Assembly (NCBI GenBank): GCA_950097015.1
Contig: CATNEN010000005.1
Span: 3,153,501-3,217,500, forward strand
Reading direction: 5' to 3'
DNA from: Macrostomum hystrix
Taxonomy: Eukaryota > Platyhelminthes > Macrostomidae
Length of the DNA: 64,000 nucleotides
Shown: positions 23,715 through 34,465 of the stretch, piece by piece
How positions within the stretch are numbered: the first letter of the stretch is position 1
Layout: every line of letters starts with the position of its first letter
Made by a program: the position numbers and the translations under genes
The notes under the pieces: generated by a model
The model's input: only the letters and a program-made list of their open reading frames with translations
Told to the model about the DNA's origin: nothing
Database searches by the model: none

Positions 23715-25139
23715 GGCACGATACTGATGTTAGTCGAACATGTTGTGTTTTCTTGAACATTTTCCGTATGTATTCTACCCATCTCTCTATTATCTATTTC
23801 CAATTCTGATAATCACATTCTCTGATTTGGTAGTTTAACGTTAACCAACTTTTGCTTGTCATCAATCAGCTAATAACAATAACTTTCCTGTTAGCATCCT
23901 GTCCTGTCCTATCCTGTCCTATTTTTAATTGATTACTATATATGCCGTATTACTGATCGACTTTTGGTCGCAGTCTGTCTGAGTCGTGTGGTCGTTTGAA
24001 AGATAAGCCAAACCTTTTCAGGAGGTTATTGCCCTGAACGATAACTACAAATAAAAACCATTAGGGATATTCATGGGATATGCCAACATGGCCTGATGTG
24101 AACCTGGTGACTAGGGCTACGAAAATTCGTTAGAAAAAGGAGTGAGTGAGTTGTTCTGGCCAAGAAAAACTGAAGTGATTATTTGAGCGCGCACACACAC
24201 GTGACGATAAATTCAAGTCAGTTCGTTAGTTCCGGTTTTGTTTGCTTTCGAGGTAAACGGCAGTTTTCATTTCCATTGTGAGCCGTGCAATAGAGGGCAA
24301 ATACCATTTGGTTTCATCTGCTATTGGTTTTGTTAACTTTTTAAAGGCAGCAGTTTGGATTGAGCATACGCTGAGATGTTTAGGTTCTGGATTACTGAAT
24401 TGAAGAGCAATCAGCAGTGGAAATTAAATAAATTGTTTGTATAAGAACTGTAGTCGAGTGCTCTTCTTGCGTAATTTGAGTTCATAATGACGGGAATTGC
24501 CCTTTTGTTTTAATTAATCGTCAAAGTTTATCTACCCGCAATAATCTAAGTGACCTGCGAGAACGTTTCGTTTTTCCCAACCCTAATTCTATTGCCTGAG
24601 CAGTTAATGACTGACGTACTGGTGAAAAACTGGGTACAATTGTCTTTAGTTACGATTGGGAATTTAATACTTCCTTTCATCGTCAAGCTCAGTAAATTAT
24701 CAGTATTTAATGCCAAATCCCCTTTCATCTAATATCAGGGACTCTAGATAGATAGACAGACACAGGAGCTAATAAATAAGCTCTCGAGGAACAGACGGGA
24801 GGGGCAGGCAGCAGTGGCTGTAACACACTAAAAGTGGGGAACGAACCTCGCGCTGGCAGACCGAGACCGTTTTCTGGCTTGTTTGCCTTCGTCAGTCAGC
24901 CATAGCCACACGCAGTCCTCTCCCACCACTCTTAGTGTGCACAGAAGTCTCTTTTAAGCTTGCCATTTTATGGCGATATTTTTTAGTGTTATGTGAGAGT
25001 TTTGCAGCCAAGTCTTTGCTTTTCTACTGTTGTCAGTAGTCTGAATTGTATCTCTCACAGTGGCCTGGGGGCTGTGACCCAGCGCCTGCAAGCAAGTCAT
25101 TAAACAGTCAGTCAGCGTCACAGGTCGTCCTTGGCCTCG
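23715..25139. other. Intergenic DNA between SINE-A and LINE remnant
   Basis: Mostly AT-rich. Between 24820 and 24943 an imperfect inverted repeat (ACACACTAAAAGTGGGGA against TCCCACCACTCTTAGTGTGC) encloses a GC-rich segment; its minus strand contains GGTTCGTTCCCC, resembling a tRNA B box. It may be a SINE or the 5' part of the LINE, but I cannot decide. No gene is recognised. Confidence 0.45.
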
Positions 25140-26050
25140 GCGCTTCCGCTCCTTCGACTGGTGCAGGAGGGCCAGGGCCAAAGGGACTCCAAAGTCGTCT
25201 CCAGAGCGGCTTCCGACCGGGCAGGTCCACAACAGAGCAGGTCGCAAACATCCATTTCGTTATCGAAGCCTGCAAGACGCGCCTTCGCGCCGTTTCGATT
25301 GTCTTTGTTGATTTCCGCAAGGCAGGCCTGCAGACTAGGCGTTCAGGCCTGCGATCGCGTGGTTGCTCTCTTACTGTAGCGTTCCCCCTGCACTGGTAGC
25401 TGCAGTAATGGATCTGTACAGCGATTCCAGGGCGTTTGTCCAGACAGCGACGGCCCGACTGAGGAGATCAGCACAACCTCTTGAGTCCTCCCCTCCACTT
25501 GGTCCCACGTCGAAGCTCCCGACACCCTGCTGTTCCGCTGCCTGCTCTCGCGTATGCCGATGACATCGCGCTTCGTATGTTGCTGCTGACGGCTGCTGTC
25601 GTGACCCAGCTGCTGCCCAACGCGCTCTTTCCCGGCTCTGTGAGGAGGGCGCCCGGGTACGGCTGATGGTTAACGCGCGCAAGACTGAGGTGCTGTCTGT
25701 GACAGGAGGAATCAGGCCTGGCGCGCGGCGCACCTGCTCAGGAACGTCTTTAACTCGGCTGCGAGGGACGGCCTGAAGTGCGCCTCTTCCGCGTGGCCGT
25801 GGAAGCAATCCTTCTGTACTGCATGGAAGCGGTGCCGTTGACTGACAGACACGAGAGCGAGCCCCGGACGCGCTCTGCAGGTCCCTGCTGCGCTACGCCC
25901 TGGGCGTGCACTACCCCGAGAGGTTGCCGTCCAGAGACCTGATGGCCCACGCCGGCGTTCCTGACCTGAGCGTCACCCTCCGCCGGCGCCGCCAAATGCT
26001 GCTGGGCCACGGCCTGCGGAGTCATGGCCGCGGCGACCAAGAGACTCTAG
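25140..26050 (+). pseudogene. Decayed non-LTR retrotransposon reverse transcriptase
   Basis: Fragments in different plus-strand frames follow the order of a LINE reverse transcriptase. QSGFRPGRSTTEQVANI with VSIVFVDFRKA lies near 25200-25325, VPPALVAAVMDLYSDSRAFV near 25385-25440, the catalytic-site motif ALAYADDIALR near 25545-25575, and a C-terminal piece (LLRYALGVHYPERLPSRDL, RRRQMLLGHGLR) near 25890-26015. At least three frameshifts and internal deletions separate them, so it cannot encode an enzyme. GC content is well above that of its surroundings. The order and motifs fit CR1/Jockey-type LINEs; the exact clade is uncertain. Confidence 0.85.
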
Positions 26051-26630
26051 CAGGTGATCATTCAAGGTATTAAAAAAAGGAAAAGTTTTTTGAGTTCTCA
26101 TTCAGCGTCGATAACGTCTTGACTAAATTTTTCGTTCTAAAAGTACGAGCGTAGCATGCAAATTTTCATGACACCGTTGCTGACGACTCGCATTTTGATG
26201 GCCCGAAAGTCCTCAGTTAGGCGGTCAATTTAATATGAATTGCCGCTGAGTATACTGACCAACTGACAGCTCAAATCTGGGTTGCCTCGCAACAAGGATT
26301 AATCAAAAGCTCTAAGCTTATGTTTACACGCGCGATTAGTTTAAAAAAAATGGAGCCTAATTTGAACCTCGCGAAACCTTGAACAAACGAATCAAGTGGT
26401 GCTTAAATTTGCTTTCGGTGTAAATATGTTAATAACTCAGCGAATCTATAACACTAGAAGCGCTCTTGACATGCATATCACACAAATCAAAGCTTGCAAC
26501 CATGGCGACCAAACACCATAATAGTTAGACAGTCGATTGGAAGAGGGCAGAGCAGCAAAATTTGTCCGGGACTTGGCACATCAAATCTGACCCATTCAGG
26601 CTCTGAAATTCAAGTAAAACTCCCAACCGA
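26051..26630. other. Upstream region of GPCR copy 2
   Basis: 580 bp of non-coding DNA with no clear similarity to the flank of copy 1. No promoter motif can be named. Confidence 0.45.
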
Positions 26631-27578
26631 ATGGACTTAAATGACGCGTTTCGCCTCGCCCTGACGGTGTTCCTCAGTTTAGCTCTGATCCTCGACGCCA
26701 TGTTCCTCGTGTTCAGCTTCAGGCACAAGATTGGCACCAAATTGTGCACGCGGTTGCTGCGCAGTCAGGCATTCATCAACTGCTCCGTCATGATTGTCAA
26801 CCTGACGACCATTCAATATTTCTCGCTGCTGCCGCTGCCACCGCAGAGCCTCCCAGACTGGCTGTGGCTGCTCTACTGCAAGCTCATCAAAAGCGAAGGC
26901 TTGCATTGGTCTCTGGTGAGCATGAGTGTCTACAACCTCGTCTGCATCGTCATCGAGCGATGCTGCTGTCTGTGCGCTCCGTTCTGGTACCGCCGACGCA
27001 AGACACTGCTCCTGAAGCTGTTCTGCATGCTGCTGATCGCATCGCCATTTATCGTGCAGTTTCCGTTTCGCTGGATCACAACTTTTTTGGGCTACGAACC
27101 GGCTAATAACAGCACCGAGCTGAGAAAGTTTTGCAAGGTTAATTACTCTGAGCATGATCCCACAATGCTGAAGGCGTTCGGCATCTCCTACGTGGTTTTG
27201 TTCTGGGCTCTGCCCACCGTGTTGTCGGTGGCTCTCTACCAGGTCATCCTCCGCACCATTCGTCAGTCGACTGCGCTCAGGATGGCATCGACTGGCACGG
27301 TGGATGTCGGCGTCAGGAAGGTGACCGACGCTACCAGGAGGCTCACGCTGATGACCGGAGTGACGAGCGGCGCCTTCGTGCTTTTGTTCGCCATGGACTC
27401 CGTGAACTACTTCCTGCTGTGCTTGGGCGTGTCTGTTGAGAAGGGCGGCTTCATTGACAGCCTCGACTCGTTCTTGTTGAACCTTAACAGCGCCATCAAC
27501 CCGCTGCTGTACCTGGTCTTCATGCCCGAGTTTCGAAGCTTTGTCACCTGCTCACTGGCCAGAACGACTGGGAAATGA
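26631..27578 (+). CDS. Orphan rhodopsin-like GPCR, copy 2
   Basis: A single exon of 315 aa, the same length as copy 1. The C-terminal half (from the ECL2 NSTELRKFC to the end) differs at only two residues (Ser to Thr and Leu to Gln in TM5). By contrast, TM2 (AFINCSVMIVNLTT), the TM3 start (KSEGLHWS) and TM4-ECL2 (FIVQFPFRWITTFLGYEPAN) differ strongly. IERCC after TM3, NPLLY in TM7 and the disulfide cysteines are kept. Similarity to copy 1 begins at the start codon and ends at the stop codon, with unrelated flanks. The divergent parts are those that normally line the ligand pocket, so it may recognise a different ligand. Confidence 0.88.
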   Translation: MDLNDAFRLALTVFLSLALILDAMFLVFSFRHKIGTKLCTRLLRSQAFINCSVMIVNLTTIQYFSLLPLPPQSLPDWLWLLYCKLIKSEGLHWSLVSMSVYNLVCIVIERCCCLCAPFWYRRRKTLLLKLFCMLLIASPFIVQFPFRWITTFLGYEPANNSTELRKFCKVNYSEHDPTMLKAFGISYVVLFWALPTVLSVALYQVILRTIRQSTALRMASTGTVDVGVRKVTDATRRLTLMTGVTSGAFVLLFAMDSVNYFLLCLGVSVEKGGFIDSLDSFLLNLNSAINPLLYLVFMPEFRSFVTCSLARTTGK

Positions 27579-28064
27579 AATGATTTTTCCAAACCAAAGT
27601 TCACCCTTCCGAGAAGTTTAGCAGTCGTATGGTCGTAATTCTTCTGTTATGAAATTTCCTAAATCTTTACCACTAATGTTCTGCCCTACCATATTGTCCT
27701 GAATTATTACAAGCATGTGATTATAATTTTTTCAATGCACTTGCCCTAACTCGTTTCTATGAGAAAGTGCACTTTAAATAAAAAGAAAACGTCTAATGAT
27801 TGTACTATTTTTAGTTTTTTTGCGAGATTTAATATAAAAAGCTGTGAGTCCTACAAACGGTTCTAAAGCGATGTCTCTTGCAGGATGTCTATGGCAAAAG
27901 TACAAGCACAACGCACTGTACAATTTGGGTGGAATAATCATCTACGAAGCGTCTAAAGCGTAAAAAAGCTTGAAAGGGTTGTCAATAAATTGCCTTATAC
28001 AAGTTATAGTTTGCTGTAAACCATACTTAGCTGCTATTTTATAAGCAACCAATTGAGCAACAGG
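27579..28064. other. Spacer between GPCR copy 2 and phosphatase gene
   Basis: AT-rich. An AATAAA at about 27778 may end the GPCR copy 2 transcript. No gene is recognised. Confidence 0.5.
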
Positions 28065-29650
28065 ATGTCCAAAAACAAGAAGAAGGATGATAAGCAGACT
28101 GAGGGATTCACAGAGTCTTCCCTGCCAAAGCACGCCGACGGAACTCTCCTAATGGAAGCGTTCTATTCCTATCTGCCCAATGGAAAGTACAAGGATGAGA
28201 TGGAAAAGTACACTGACCTTGATGTGCTATTCGGCAAGCTGAAGTACAACTCCTTCTTCAATAAGGGTCCAGAGTCTGAATTTTTACGAGGCTCCTACAC
28301 AGAGAAGAAGCACACCTTCCAGGCCAACCAGTGAGTCCTTTGTTGAACTTTGCTGCTGGTTAAGACGACCAGAACGTCGGGCATCAATGCTAGCCAGACA
28401 GTAAATTTTACGAAGCTTAATTTTCGTTCAACATTTTTAGTGAAACCTATAACGTTTTCCAGACTAAAAATCGTATGGGGAAACGACTCAGAGGAGGACG
28501 AAATTAACGCCTACAGAATCATTGTGCTACTAATCCTAGTCCGTTTCTCCCTGTTGCATCACAAATCCTGCGAAGAGGTGCCAGCCCCTGCGTACGTCAT
28601 GACTGACATTCACGGCCAGTTCAGCGACCTGTTGCGCTGGTTCTTCAAGACTGGCGGACCCGAGCAGCACAATTTTAATTTTGTTTGCACCGGCGACATG
28701 GTTGACCGAGGCCTTCATCAGATTGAGACAGTCTGCCTGTTTCTCTACTACAAGCTCAAATTCCCAACCAGGGTTTTCATTTTGAGAGGCAATCACGAGG
28801 ACTTTGATCTCCACGAGACCTATGGCTTTCTGCCCGAGTGCAATGAGCGATTCATAAGTGAGTTTGACTGCTATTTTTTTTTCAAGTCAATGATAATTGA
28901 ACTCCCTCAACTTTCTCATCGCAATCCCTCACCTCAGAGAACGCGGTTGACCCTGGACATCAGAAACTGGCTAAAAACATATGGTACATGTTCATCCACG
29001 TGTTTGACTACCTTCCAACCGTTTGCATTGTTGAGAAAAAGTTCATGTGTGTCCATGGCGGCCTCAGTCCCTACCTGTCCTACTGCCAGGTCTGCATGCG
29101 CAACGGCGATCCACTGAAGGTGCTGGAAACCTGCACAAAACACAAAAACTCCAATCCGGTCGACCAGTTGATATCCACCATCAATTTCAAGGTGAGAACT
29201 CCCATCCAGGTGGGCAAGAACTACGTACAACCGGCCGACATTCCGAAGATCTCGAAGATGAAGGATCTGGACAAGTACACCAGCGTATTCGCTGATCTCA
29301 TCTGGTCGGATCCAAAATCATTTGGCGGAGTGCACATGAGCCCGACGGATGCCAACTGGATGTCGCATAAAGGCTGGACTGAGAACAAGCCGCGTCAGAT
29401 CTCCTTCGAGTTCGGCACTGATGTTATTGAGAAGTTTATCACGCAGTTTAGCTTGACAACGCTGGTTCGGGGACACGAGCCCAAAGTACAGGGCTACGAG
29501 TGGCACTACATGAAGCGTTGCATCACGGTGTTCAGCGCGCCAAACTACACCAAGAGCAACGACGCGGCCATCGCTATGATCACCGAGAAGAAGGAAGGCA
29601 ACTCTAGAAAGCTGCGATTGGATCCCATTCAGCTGGTGAAGACTGGTTGA
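28065..29650 (+). CDS. Divergent PPP-family serine/threonine protein phosphatase
   Basis: Exons 28065..28330, 28463..28857 and 28938..29650 join through split codons (CA+A, A+AG), giving 457 aa. The residues of the binuclear metal site are present: TDIHG (about 136-140, where most PPPs have GDIHG), GDMVDRG (166-172), RGNHE (197-201), HGGLSP (260-265), RGHE (398-401) and FSAPNY (419-424). It is longer than PP1 (about 330 aa) because of an 85-residue Lys-rich N-terminus and an insert of about 50 residues after HGGLSP (KHKNSNP...ISKMKDLDKYTS). The fold and catalysis (metal-dependent phosphoester hydrolysis) are secure; the subfamily is not. It resembles the divergent PP1-like phosphatases expanded in invertebrates. 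Confidence 0.88.
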
Positions 29651-29748
29651 ATAAGCAACTTGGCGACTATTAGACAAATTTTAAGTTGCCTGCTCAAGAC
29701 ATTGTGCGCCATTTTGTCTATTTTTGCACGAAAAGCAATCCAAAAGGA

Positions 29749-29754
29749 AATAAA
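29749..29754 (+). terminator. Polyadenylation signal of the phosphatase gene
   Basis: AATAAA lies about 100 bp after the stop codon at 29650, a typical 3'UTR distance. Confidence 0.6.
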
Positions 29755-29867
29755 CTTCTTTGAAAATAATTTTAAACTCTAAACAGCTCAGCTGTAGACT
29801 CTGAGTGCCTGAGATTAATTAAAAATGTGCGCTGGTTCAGTTTTGCACTTAATTTTGGCAGTGATTA

Positions 29868-30065
29868 TTTGCTCAGGTTGAAGCCTGATGAAGGTCGGGG
29901 GTTCGATTCCCGACACCACTGAAACAATTTGTGTCCTTTAGCAAGACACTTCACTCTGCATTGCTTCAGTTCACCCATCTGTGAACTGGGTACCAGCATT
30001 AGCTGGGGTAATTAAGGGTGGGTGTGGCGTCCCCCCAGTCCATGGACTGAACAGCCGTACGCATC
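29868..30065 (+). mobile_element. SINE-B copy
   Basis: B box GGTTCGATTCCCGACACCAC is followed by GAAACAATTTGTGTCCTTTA, CACTTCACTCTGCATTGCTT, CTGTGAACTGGGTACCAGCA and the GTGGCGTCCCCCCAGTCCAT end. The A-box part is shortened. Confidence 0.85.
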
Positions 30066-30130
30066 CTTCAGATGCGCCGCGCAATAGCTGCAGCTATGCT
30101 TTCGGCTGCACATTCGGCTGAATAACCATT

Positions 30131-30245
30131 CCTAGTGGTTAGAATGTCGGACGCAGGACTTAAAAATCTGGAGTTCGAGTCTCGATAACACTGGAATAAT
30201 TTGAGTCTGATAGCCAGAGACTTGACTCTATTCTACAGCTTTTCA
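30131..30245 (+). mobile_element. Second, diverged SINE-B head
   Basis: CTAGTGGTTAGAATGTCGGA is an A-box region and GGAGTTCGAGTCTCGATAAC a B-box region. ACTGGAATAATTTGAGTCTG corresponds to the start of the SINE-B body. It is more diverged than the copy just upstream and stops early. Confidence 0.65.
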
Positions 30246-30601
30246 CATTCAGAGTTTTAAAATGTCAAGTTTCGGACCACGACTTGTATGTACATGGAAA
30301 TACAATTCTATTTCAAGTTCAATTGATTGCACATTTTATGCTGTTCCAATTTAATAATTCAATGGGGTTCTTTCTGCACGATGCTTTCCTATTGACTGCA
30401 AGCAAACACTGCCACCTGAAGGACTATTACTTCATACTAAACACTCGAGAGGCGGTGAGTTGTAAATGCATCTAACTCATTTACAGTACAACATATACTA
30501 ATTGAATTCTGTCTCCTTCAAATCGTCATATATCCCAATCAAACACGAACCGCTGCAAAGACTGCTGTCTGTGCGCACTTTTCCACTACAGCTTGAACGC
30601 C

Positions 30602-31480
30602 ATGTTCCTCGTGTTCAGCTTCAGGCGCAAGATTGGCACCAAATTGTGCACGCGTTTGCTGCGCAGTCAGACCGTAATCGATTGCAGCCTGATGATTGTC
30701 TACCTGACAGCCATCCAATATTTCTCGCTCCTGCCGCTGCCACCGCAGAGCCTCCCAGACTGGCTGTGGCTGCTCTACTGCAAGCTCATCAGAAGCCAAG
30801 CTCTGCACTTCTCTCTGGTGAGCATGAGTGTCTACAACCTCGTCTGCATCGCCATCGAGCGATGCTGCTGTCTGTGCGCTCCGTTCTGGTACCGCCGACG
30901 CAAGACACTGCTCCTGAAGCTGTTCTGCATCCTGCTGATCGCATCACCATCCTTTGTCGAGTTCCCGTTCTGCTGGATTGTCACGTCGTTTGTCAAGACT
31001 CCGATTGAGAACAGCACCGAGCTGAGAAAGTTTTGCAAGGTTAATTACTCTGAGCATGATCCCACAATGCTGAAGGCGTTCGGCATCTCCTACGTGGTTT
31101 TGTTCTGGGCTCTGCCCTCCGTGTTGTCGGTGGCTCTCTACCTGGTCATCCTCCGCACCATTCGTCAGTCGACTGCGCTCAGGATGGCATCGACTGGCAC
31201 GCTGGATGTCGGCGTCAGGAAGGTGACCGACGCTACCAGGAGGCTCACGCTGATGACCGGAGTGACGAGCGGCGCCTTCGTGCTTTTGTTCGCCATGGAC
31301 TCCGTGAACTACTTCCTGCTGTGCTTGGGCGTGTCTGTTGAGAAGGGCGGCTTCATTGACAGCCTCGACTCGTTCTTGTTGAACCTTAACAGCGCCATCA
31401 ACCCGCTGCTGTACCTGGTCTTCATGCCCGAGTTTCGAAGCTTCGTCACCTGCTCACTGGCCAGAACGACTGGGAAGTGA
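30602..31480 (+). pseudogene. Orphan rhodopsin-like GPCR, copy 3, lacking its 5' end
   Basis: From GACGCCATG-like sequence at about 30596 on, this copy is about 98-99% identical to copy 1, including 95 bp of 3' flank. The first 23 codons and most of TM1 are replaced by unrelated DNA. The first ATG in frame is 30602 (MFLVFSFRRK), giving 292 aa. The rest (ERC motif, NPLLY, Cys pair) is intact with no frameshift. A CCACTACAG just upstream could act as a splice acceptor to a new first exon. A 6-TM receptor is unlikely to signal, so it is either a pseudogene or a chimeric gene. Part of it matches copy 2 instead of copy 1, indicating gene conversion. Confidence 0.75.
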
Positions 31481-31575
31481 AGGTCACGTCCTCAAATGGA
31501 CTGCTACTGATGCAATCAAGAGCTCTGTGCGCTGTGTGATTTGGCTTTGTTCGTTTTTAGTGATAATTTGTTTTT
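31481..31575 (+). repeat. 3' flank shared with GPCR copy 1
   Basis: Matches 23136-23230, marking the right end of the copy 1/copy 3 duplication. Beyond GTGATAATTTGTT the two loci diverge. Confidence 0.9.
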
Positions 31576-31614
31576 CCTATTGGCGTATTCTGGGATACCC
31601 CCAACTGGCATCTG

Positions 31615-32090
31615 GCGTACCCAAGTTACTGACATATTCCAGGTCAGGGAAATGTATTAACTGACACATTCCAGGTCAGGGAAATGTATTAACTGACACA
31701 TTCTTGGTCAGGGAAATGTATTAACTGACATATTCCAGGTCAGGGAAATGTTTTTACTGACACATTCTTGGTCAGGGAAATGTATTAACTGACACATTCT
31801 TGGTCAGGGACATCTATTAACTGACACATTCTTGGTCAGGGACATGTATTAACTGACATATTCTTGGTCAGGGAAATGTATTAACTGACACATTCTTGGT
31901 CAGGGAAATGTATTAACTGACACATTCTAGGTCAGGGAAATGTATTAACTGACACATTCTTGGTCAGGGAAATGTATTAACTGACAAATTAATGGTCAGG
32001 GAAATGTATTAACTGACACATTCTTGGTCAGGGACATGTATTAACTGACACCTTCTTGGTCAGGGAAATGTATTAACTGACACATTTAAG
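31615..32090. repeat. 32-bp minisatellite downstream of GPCR copy 3
   Basis: About 14 units of ACTGACACATTCTTGGTCAG followed by GGAAATGTATTA. It begins almost at the right edge of the GPCR duplication. Confidence 0.93.
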
Positions 32091-32802
32091 GAGTCAGAGA
32101 CACAAAGCAAAATGATCAACAATGAAGACTGTACACAGTGCTACAGTTTCTGAATGAATAATAGTAGAATATTAAGAGTGTCGATTTCGTCAGTTGTTTC
32201 CCCCCAAAAATTTATTAGCCCAAGAACATAATAATTGATAGATCCCATTTATTGCAGGTGAACGAATAACTGAATGTTATGAAACTCACATCTAAGCTTG
32301 ATTAGAAAATCGTGTAAAGAATGAAGCAAAAAATAAAACTGGTGAAATTGAAAGGAAAAAGACGAACAGAGTTCATTAAAAACACCTGCGAAGCAAATGA
32401 GGTCTAGATAAAGCTTGACAATGACTGTCTACAAAAATCGAATCTTTGCGTGAAACAAGAATTGATTACTTAAGATAACTTATTTAACAGGTTATTTTGC
32501 AAATATGCAATATTAATATAGATGAAGCTGGATGCGATAAGAAATGATAAAGAAAATCAATAATAGAATCAGTTGCACATCTAATAATACACGGACATAC
32601 AACAATATATTGGCAAATTCATTTCACCAAAATCCAATTTAAGCAAACAAACTGGTTATTAGATTTTATTCACAATGCTTCTAAAAATCAGTTCGTTGAA
32701 GGGCTTGTACAACCAGAATTAGGCCGTAAAAATGTATTTTAGACCCACGAACTTTAGAGATTCACTTCTATTTATTTCTGGCAAAGGAACCAAAATAAAC
32801 GT
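32091..32802. other. Spacer between two minisatellites
   Basis: AT-rich DNA with no recognised gene or element. Confidence 0.5.
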
Positions 32803-33895
32803 CAGGGCTTCCACTGACGGTTCAGGACACAGCTTCCACTGACGGTTCAGGACACAGCATCCACTGACGGTTCAGGACACAGCATCTACTGACGGTTCAG
32901 GACACAGCATCTACTGACGGTTCAGGACACAGCATCCACTGACGGTTCAGGACACAGCATCTACTGACGGTTCAGGACACAGCATCTACTGACGGTTCAG
33001 GACACAGCATCCACTGATGGTTCAGGACACAGCATCCACTGACGGTTCAGGACACAGCATCCACTGACGGTTCAGGACACAGCATCCACTGACGGTTCAG
33101 GACACAGCATCCACTGACGGTTCAGGACACAGCATCCACTGACGGTTCAGGACACAGCATCCACTGACGGTTCAGGACACAGCATCCACTGACGGTTCAG
33201 GACACAGCATCTACTGACGGTTCAGGACACAGCATCCACTGACGGTTCAGGACAAAGCATCCACTGACGGTTCAGGACACAGCATCTACTGAAGGTTCAG
33301 GACACAGCATCCACTGACGGTTCAGGACACAGCATCCACTGACGGTTCAGGACACAGCATCCACTGACGGTTCAGGACACAGCATCCACTGACGGTTCAG
33401 GACACAGCATCCACTGACGGTTCAGGACAAAGCATCTACTGAAGGTTCAGGACAAAGCATCTACTGAAGGTTCAGGACAAAGCATCTACTGAAGGTTCAG
33501 GACACAGCATCCACTGACGGTTCAGGACAAAGCATCCACTGACGGTTCAGGACACAGCATCTACTGACGGTTCAGGACACAGCATCCACTGACGGTTCAG
33601 GACAAAGCATCTACTGAAGGTTCAGGACAAAGCATCTACTGAAGGTTCAGGACAAAGCATCTACTGAAGGTTCAGGACACAGCATCCACTGACGGTTCAG
33701 GACAAAGCATCCACTGACGGTTCAGGACACAGCATCTACTGACGGTTCAGGACACAGCATCCACTGAAGGTTCAGGACAAAGCATCCACTGAAGGTTCAG
33801 GACACAGCATCCACTGATGGTTCAGGACAAAGCATCCACTGATGGTTCAGGACAAAGCATCTACTGAAGGTTCAGGACACAGCATGCACTGAAGG
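32803..33895. repeat. 25-bp minisatellite, about 43 copies
   Basis: The unit is CCACTGACGGTTCAGGACAC followed by AGCAT. Variants (CTACT, GAAGG, GACAAAG) occur in runs, for example at 33430-33500 and again at 33605-33680. A multi-unit block has therefore been duplicated as a whole. Confidence 0.94.
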
Positions 33896-34465
33896 TGTGA
33901 GAAATCTCATACACTGAAGTTCATAGTATTATGTAACTACTATTATCACTATACGATGAACATGAAACAAGAACGGGGATTTTAAAGCTAAAAATATGAA
34001 ACCGGATAATTCACAAGCATACAGCTGGGTAACAGATAAGAGTTGCTCGACATGGCCAGAAACAAATTACTTTTTTTGCAGCACTTTTTAATTAAGACAC
34101 GCTGGTCAGAAGGAAAGAAGTGTGCATAATTTTTATAGCGAGATAAAAAATAGCCTTATTTAATGAGGCAATATAGTTCAGAACATAACAAAAGTGCGTG
34201 CATAGGTGATAAAATCAAAAAAAACTATACAAATTCTCTTTAAAAAAAACCAAGTCGTGACAATGCACTTACTATGCTACTGACGCACAAATGAGTAGTA
34301 AATCAGTTTTTATTGTTTAAAAAAGTGATAAAACATTATTATTATTGATTATTTCGAACTGAAATCGAAGCACTTCAATAAAAAAATTTAAGACAAATTC
34401 TCGACCACACAAGTCTATAGATATCGTTGCAACAATTAAAGCGACGGCCCAGATATACATTTTTT
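33896..34465. other. 3' flank of the TMEM55 gene
   Basis: AT-rich DNA after the 25-bp array. The 3'UTR of the minus-strand TMEM55 gene must lie here; TTTATT, the minus-strand AATAAA, occurs near 34376-34381. No other feature is seen. Confidence 0.5.

Noticed and set aside
24820-24943. A third SINE family
   Set aside because: One copy only, with an imperfect inverted repeat and a single B-box-like motif; there is not enough to define an element.
32803-33895. Possible CRISPR array (regular 25-bp repeats)
   Set aside because: Units are head-to-tail without unique spacers and the genome is clearly animal; this is a minisatellite.
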